The translations under genes were made by a program, and so were the position numbers. The notes beneath the pieces are model-generated. The model worked only from the letters and a program-made list of their open reading frames with translations, did no database searches and was not told where the DNA came from. Shown piece by piece: positions 60,968 to 64,000 of a DNA stretch of 64,000 nucleotides. The stretch is from contig NZ_LT840184.1 of the NCBI RefSeq assembly GCF_900177425.1, positions 2,690,010-2,754,009 on the forward strand. The letters run 5' to 3'. How positions within the stretch are numbered: position 1 is the stretch's first letter; each line of letters begins with the position of its first letter. Source of the stretch: Paenibacillus uliginis N3/975. Its GTDB lineage: Bacteria > Bacillota > Bacilli > Paenibacillales > Paenibacillaceae.

Positions 60968-62395
60968 TCAGCTTGGAGTTATCTCTGGAGCTATTAGATG
61001 GTTAGTATGTTCTCTACTCAGCAAAAAATATTGAAGACGCTGGAGTCCCTGATTCAATTCCTCGGTATCGTGCACTGAAGACAGTGAAATACGAATGAAT
61101 TGAGATTCTGTTTGTTTACGTGTTAGAAAACGGAGAGAGTGGTACACGTGGACTCCAGCCTTTAAAGCACTCTGTTCAAACTCCTGTAAACTATACTGCC
61201 TGGATAACGGAAGCCAGCGAAAAAAACTAAGGGGATTTTCACCTGAGTCATAGAACCGAAAATAATTCTGGTACAGCTTATTACGCTCCCGAGCAATCGT
61301 TCTTTTCTGTCGGATGATCTGATCCGCAATGTTGGAATGGATCAGTTCTGTAATCACTTCCGAATTCAAGGCTGAAGTTTTAATATTGACATTGAAAATC
61401 CCATAGGTCATTTTTTCAATAAATTGGTTTGCATAGGCAATATATGCTACTCTCATTCCGGAACTGAGTGATTTGGATGTGCTCAATATATATATACAGC
61501 GATCTGGCACAAAATGGGAGACCGGCAGTTCTCCTGGTGGTGCCAGAAAAGAATAGATGTCATCTTCAATTAAGATTAATTTGTGCTTGTTAATGATTTC
61601 AGCGATGTCTTTTCGCCGATTCGTCCCCATCATAATTGCAGTCGGATTATTGCAGGACGGAACAAGGTAAATTCCTTGTACGCTGTTCATTGTGCATACC
61701 GAATCAAGGTTCTCCGGCAACATGCCCGATGTGTCTCCTTCTACAGGAACTAACTGAATATTCAATATATTCGCCAGTTCAATGAAATTAGGATACGTAT
61801 ATACGTCCACAGCGATTTTATCACCAGGATGAAAAAGAGACATTAGCGTCAGAGCAAGCGCATTTTGTGCCCCGGAAGTGATCGCAATATTTTCCACATC
61901 AACGTCCATTCCAAACCGCTGCATCCATGCTCTAGCTGCTGATCTATGATATGGCATGCCGAGCGGTTGCCGGTAATCCAGCAGGGTTTCTAAATAATCT
62001 TTACCGGAAATCTGCCGAATGATTTCTGCAACCTGTGTATTGCATTCATCTAGAGGTTGTATAATTCCCATTTCAATACTGTGAAATTTCTCCGCGTGAT
62101 CCTCAAGAAATATGGCATTTCTCACATTTGGAGTGACAAAAGTGCCCCTACCTGTAACTGCGTATATTAGTCCTTTAACCTCGCATATTTTAAAAGCACG
62201 TGTGATTGTACTCAAATTAACATCCAGATAATCTGCCAGTTCACGCTGAGGTGGAAGCTGTATATTAGGGGCCAGATAACCGTTGATAATATCATATTCA
62301 AGTAGACTGGCAATTGAGCGGTAAATCGGTGAGGCCAACTTTTTTTTGTCTGGCGTCCAGCTCATCGGATAATTTTCAAAAGAATTTACAGGCAT
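60968..62395 (-). CDS. MocR-type GntR/aminotransferase regulator (475 aa)
   Basis: GntR winged helix-turn-helix at about 20-90 (PPQRELADYLDVNLSTITRAF), then a fold-type I aminotransferase-like domain with VPSCNNPTAIMM, EDDIY and a PLP-binding lysine in STSKSLSSGMRVAY. MocR regulators use PLP or an amino compound as effector (PdxR, GabR). ATG 62395 has AGGAGG 7-8 bases upstream and is preferred to ATG 62422. Divergent from a PhzF gene; direct repeats at 62420 and 62442 lie in the gap. Confidence 0.9.
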   Translation of the reverse strand: MPVNSFENYPMSWTPDKKKLASPIYRSIASLLEYDIINGYLAPNIQLPPQRELADYLDVNLSTITRAFKICEVKGLIYAVTGRGTFVTPNVRNAIFLEDHAEKFHSIEMGIIQPLDECNTQVAEIIRQISGKDYLETLLDYRQPLGMPYHRSAARAWMQRFGMDVDVENIAITSGAQNALALTLMSLFHPGDKIAVDVYTYPNFIELANILNIQLVPVEGDTSGMLPENLDSVCTMNSVQGIYLVPSCNNPTAIMMGTNRRKDIAEIINKHKLILIEDDIYSFLAPPGELPVSHFVPDRCIYILSTSKSLSSGMRVAYIAYANQFIEKMTYGIFNVNIKTSALNSEVITELIHSNIADQIIRQKRTIARERNKLYQNYFRFYDSGENPLSFFRWLPLSRQYSLQEFEQSALKAGVHVYHSLRFLTRKQTESQFIRISLSSVHDTEELNQGLQRLQYFLLSREHTNHLIAPEITPS

Positions 62396-62419
62396 AATGG
62401 TCCTCCTAATATTGTGTTG

Positions 62420-62451
62420 CATACAATTTTATCATTGAATACATACAATTT
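62420..62451. promoter_or_regulatory. Direct repeats, probable MocR operator
   Basis: CATACAATTT at 62420-62429 and again at 62442-62451, 22 bases apart (two helical turns). MocR/GntR regulators such as GabR and PdxR bind direct repeats of this spacing between divergent genes. Confidence 0.7.
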
Positions 62452-62505
62452 GTAATGATAAAGTGATATTTATGATTTAACATGATCATTCGAGGAGGAG
62501 TACAA

Positions 62506-63285
62506 TTGAAATATTATGTAGTTGATGCATTTGCGGAACAAGTATTCGAAGGGAACCCCGCAGGTATCTGTATTATGGATCAATGGATTTCCAATGATCT
62601 GATGCAAAAAATCGCTGCTGAAAATAATCTTTCTGAAACGGCGTTTGCTGTAAAAGAAAGAGAGCACTACCAGTTAAGATGGTTTACGCCTGCGGAAGAA
62701 ATTGACCTTTGTGGACATGCCACCCTGGCAACCGCTTATATCATCGCCAACTATTATGAACCTGATGCCGACCGTTTTACTTTCCAGACATTGAGCGGGG
62801 AACTGGTTGTACTTAAAAAAGGGGAGTTATATGAAATGGATTTTCCGAGCCGGATGCCTGAACCATTTACATTGACTCAGGAGATGGTGGAGGCCCTTGG
62901 CGTGACTCCGGTAGAAACTTATCTCAGTAGAGACTTGATGTTTGTGCTAGAGAGAGAAGAGCAGGTGCGGAATATAACGCCTGACTTCTCTAAACTTAAA
63001 AATTTGCCAGATGGAATAGGGGCTTCTGTAACAGCAAAAGGGACGAATTTTGATTTTGTGTCCAGAAGCTTTTTTCCAAAATTGAATGTGAATGAAGACC
63101 CTGTATGCGGTTCGGCACACTGCAATTTTATCCCTTTCTGGGCCGGGCGCCTCGGAAAAAATGAGTTGTTAGCGAGACAGCTCTCCAGTCGCGGCGGTAC
63201 ACTGCACTGTCGGCTGGAAGGAGACCGGGTAAAAATCAGCGGGACTGCGGTTCTGTACGCCATATCAGAGCTGCAGATCGATTAA
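62506..63285 (+). CDS. PhzF-family isomerase-like protein (259 aa)
   Basis: The diaminopimelate-epimerase-like fold is shown by the conserved AFAEQVFEGNPAGIC (start), active-site glutamate in NLSETAF near 38, WFTPAEEIDLCGHATLATA and DPVCGSAHCNFIPFW. Length is right for PhzF. TTG 62506 has GAGGAGGAG 5 bases upstream; an ATG at 62482 lacks a site. Divergent from the MocR gene, which likely regulates it. Substrate is unknown. Confidence 0.9.
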   Translation: MKYYVVDAFAEQVFEGNPAGICIMDQWISNDLMQKIAAENNLSETAFAVKEREHYQLRWFTPAEEIDLCGHATLATAYIIANYYEPDADRFTFQTLSGELVVLKKGELYEMDFPSRMPEPFTLTQEMVEALGVTPVETYLSRDLMFVLEREEQVRNITPDFSKLKNLPDGIGASVTAKGTNFDFVSRSFFPKLNVNEDPVCGSAHCNFIPFWAGRLGKNELLARQLSSRGGTLHCRLEGDRVKISGTAVLYAISELQID

Positions 63286-63362
63286 CTCAGTAGGGACCGG
63301 CAATTATGCGTGCGTAGCAAAAACTGCAGAACTGGGCATTTCCCTTCCTGAAAGAATGGAAC

Positions 63363-63382
63363 GCATCAAAAAAAACTGATGC
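63363..63382. promoter_or_regulatory. ArsR-type operator 1
   Basis: GCATCA-N8-TGATGC, an inverted repeat ending at the -35 box of the promoter at 63383. Confidence 0.7.
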
Positions 63383-63411
63383 TTGACGTGTATCATATGG
63401 CTTGCTACAAT
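63383..63411 (+). promoter_or_regulatory. Promoter of the ArsR-MATE operon
   Basis: TTGACG (63383-63388), 17 bases, TACAAT (63406-63411). It lies between two matching inverted repeats. Confidence 0.85.
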
Positions 63412-63415
63412 GAAC

Positions 63416-63435
63416 GCATCAAAAATAATTGATGG
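63416..63435. promoter_or_regulatory. ArsR-type operator 2
   Basis: GCATCA-N8-TGATGG, the same dyad as operator 1, placed over the likely transcription start. The inner ATCAA-N6-TTGAT fits ArsR-type sites. Confidence 0.75.
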
Positions 63436-63452
63436 GAAGTTGAGGTGACAAC

Positions 63453-63758
63453 ATGGAGGTTCCTATTATTCAAGAGGACATCTTGAGCGTGTACGAACAG
63501 AAATTTAAAGCTCTTTCCGATAAAAATCGGTTAAGAATCATTTATGAATTAAACCAAAGAGGTAAAGTTTGTGTGTGCGAATTAACCGACATGCTTGATC
63601 TGCCTCAGTCGAAACTGTCTTATCATTTAAAAATGTTACTTGATGCAAATCTTATACTTGTGGAACGCATTGGAAAATGGAACTTTTATGAGCTAAACAA
63701 CGAAGAAGTCAGAGGACTATTATCTGAACAGCTGTGCTGCATTTTTTATCCGCTTTGA
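63453..63758 (+). CDS. ArsR-family metal- or metalloid-sensing repressor (101 aa)
   Basis: Winged helix-turn-helix at about residues 25-85 (VCVCELTDMLDLPQSKLSYHL). The CVCEL motif is the ArsR metalloid-binding box (Cys-Val-Cys), and a further cysteine pair at the C-terminus (EQLCCIF) could be a third ligand. The family releases DNA on binding As(III), Sb(III) or similar ions. GAGGTG precedes the ATG. It sits in front of a MATE transporter gene with a terminator between, so the operon is probably regulated by the flanking operators. Confidence 0.9.
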   Translation: MEVPIIQEDILSVYEQKFKALSDKNRLRIIYELNQRGKVCVCELTDMLDLPQSKLSYHLKMLLDANLILVERIGKWNFYELNNEEVRGLLSEQLCCIFYPL

Positions 63759-63759
63759 T

Positions 63760-63782
63760 CCGACCCTTGTGGTCGGTTTTTA
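63760..63782 (+). terminator. Terminator between the ArsR and MATE genes
   Basis: CCGACC and GGTCGG around CTTGT, followed by TTTTT. It may lower MATE expression relative to the repressor or act as an attenuator. Confidence 0.8.
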
Positions 63783-63809
63783 CATTTAAGCAAGAAGGAG
63801 TAACTAGAC

Positions 63810-64000
63810 ATGAAAGGCACAAATGATTTGACCCAAGGTCCTATTATGCCTACTTTGATGAAATTGACGATTCCCATCATTGCAACCAATTTCATATCTA
63901 CAACCTATGGTCTTGTCGACATGATCTGGGTAGGGAGGCTAGGAAGCGGTCCTGTTGCGGCGATTGGCACGGCAAGCTTCTTCATCAATTTAGCGATTGC
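63810..64000 (+). CDS. MATE-family efflux protein, 5' part (gene runs off the window)
   Basis: The first 63 residues are present: MKGTNDLTQGPIMPTLMKLT, then IPIIATNFISTTYGLVDMIW and VGRLGSGPVAAIGTASFF, which is the start of a multidrug-and-toxin-extrusion carrier (first two membrane helices and the loop). AAGGAG lies 8-9 bases before the ATG. It follows an ArsR repressor with visible operators. The rest of the gene is outside the window. Confidence 0.88.
   Translation, partial: MKGTNDLTQGPIMPTLMKLTIPIIATNFISTTYGLVDMIWVGRLGSGPVAAIGTASFFINLAI

Noticed and set aside
1..64000. CRISPR arrays, tRNA and rRNA genes, intact insertion sequences
   Set aside because: No regularly spaced repeats, tRNA T-loop patterns, rRNA segments or transposase-like frames were found on either strand.

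Overview
The window looks like a chromosomal stretch of a spore-forming Bacillota, most probably Paenibacillus or a close relative. The evidence is a small acid-soluble spore protein gene (sspH), a T-box riboswitch, strong GGAGG-type ribosome binding sites, a cre site, YesM/YesN two-component genes next to Lpl-type sugar transporter genes, two ECF sigma/anti-sigma operons, and Fur, BlaI and MocR type operators. There is no rRNA, tRNA, CRISPR array or intact insertion sequence. The genus is inferred from gene style, not from a marker gene.

Layout. 1-9031 is accessory: a pentapeptide-repeat protein, an AT-rich ABC exporter behind a 9-codon leader peptide, an ECF sigma factor with its anti-sigma factor and a secreted relative of the anti-sigma domain, a nucleotidyltransferase, a lipoprotein and a chloramphenicol-phosphotransferase-like kinase. 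9200-12402 holds a T-box (predicted specifier AAA, lysine) in front of an archaeal/fungal-type aspartate-semialdehyde dehydrogenase, then an NhaC antiporter. 12688-16631 holds a GNAT enzyme, a phosphoesterase, two small secreted proteins and a TPR receptor whose 3' end overlaps a 40-codon exported-peptide gene, which looks like an RRNPP quorum-sensing pair. 16830-19156 is an AraC regulator with an ADP-ribosylglycohydrolase. 19358-30854 is a polysaccharide-use block: foldase, secreted beta-helix protein with a discoidin domain, YesM/YesN, binding protein, two permeases and a Gfo/Idh/MocA oxidoreductase.

31147-39379 mixes a DUF3024 protein, AAC(3)-like and ANT-like enzymes, a hydrolase remnant, two TetR units with visible operators (one for small membrane proteins, one for an orphan dihydrolipoamide dehydrogenase), sspH, a small acidic protein and a beta-lactamase-fold hydrolase. 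39535-45610 holds an acetate-uptake carrier, a divergent PfpI/LysR pair, a BadF-type sugar kinase, a membrane metallopeptidase, a duplicated gene-end-plus-terminator fragment and a decayed MFS gene. 45548-51365 is a Fur-box iron unit: AraC regulator, siderophore-binding lipoprotein and two exporter-fold half-transporters resembling YbtPQ/IrtAB.

51466-53347 is a BlaI/BlaR1-type pair whose sensor carries a LytM domain that has lost its zinc ligands. A 75-bp remnant of a sister copy lies at 55559. After a divergent AraC/EamA pair come a second ECF operon, pepF, mgtE, a probable group II intron relic, a divergent MocR/PhzF pair with spaced direct repeats, and an ArsR-MATE operon that runs off the end. 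Recurring themes are small-molecule defence, envelope sensing and locally regulated transporters, with several short duplications and gene remnants that mark rearrangement.
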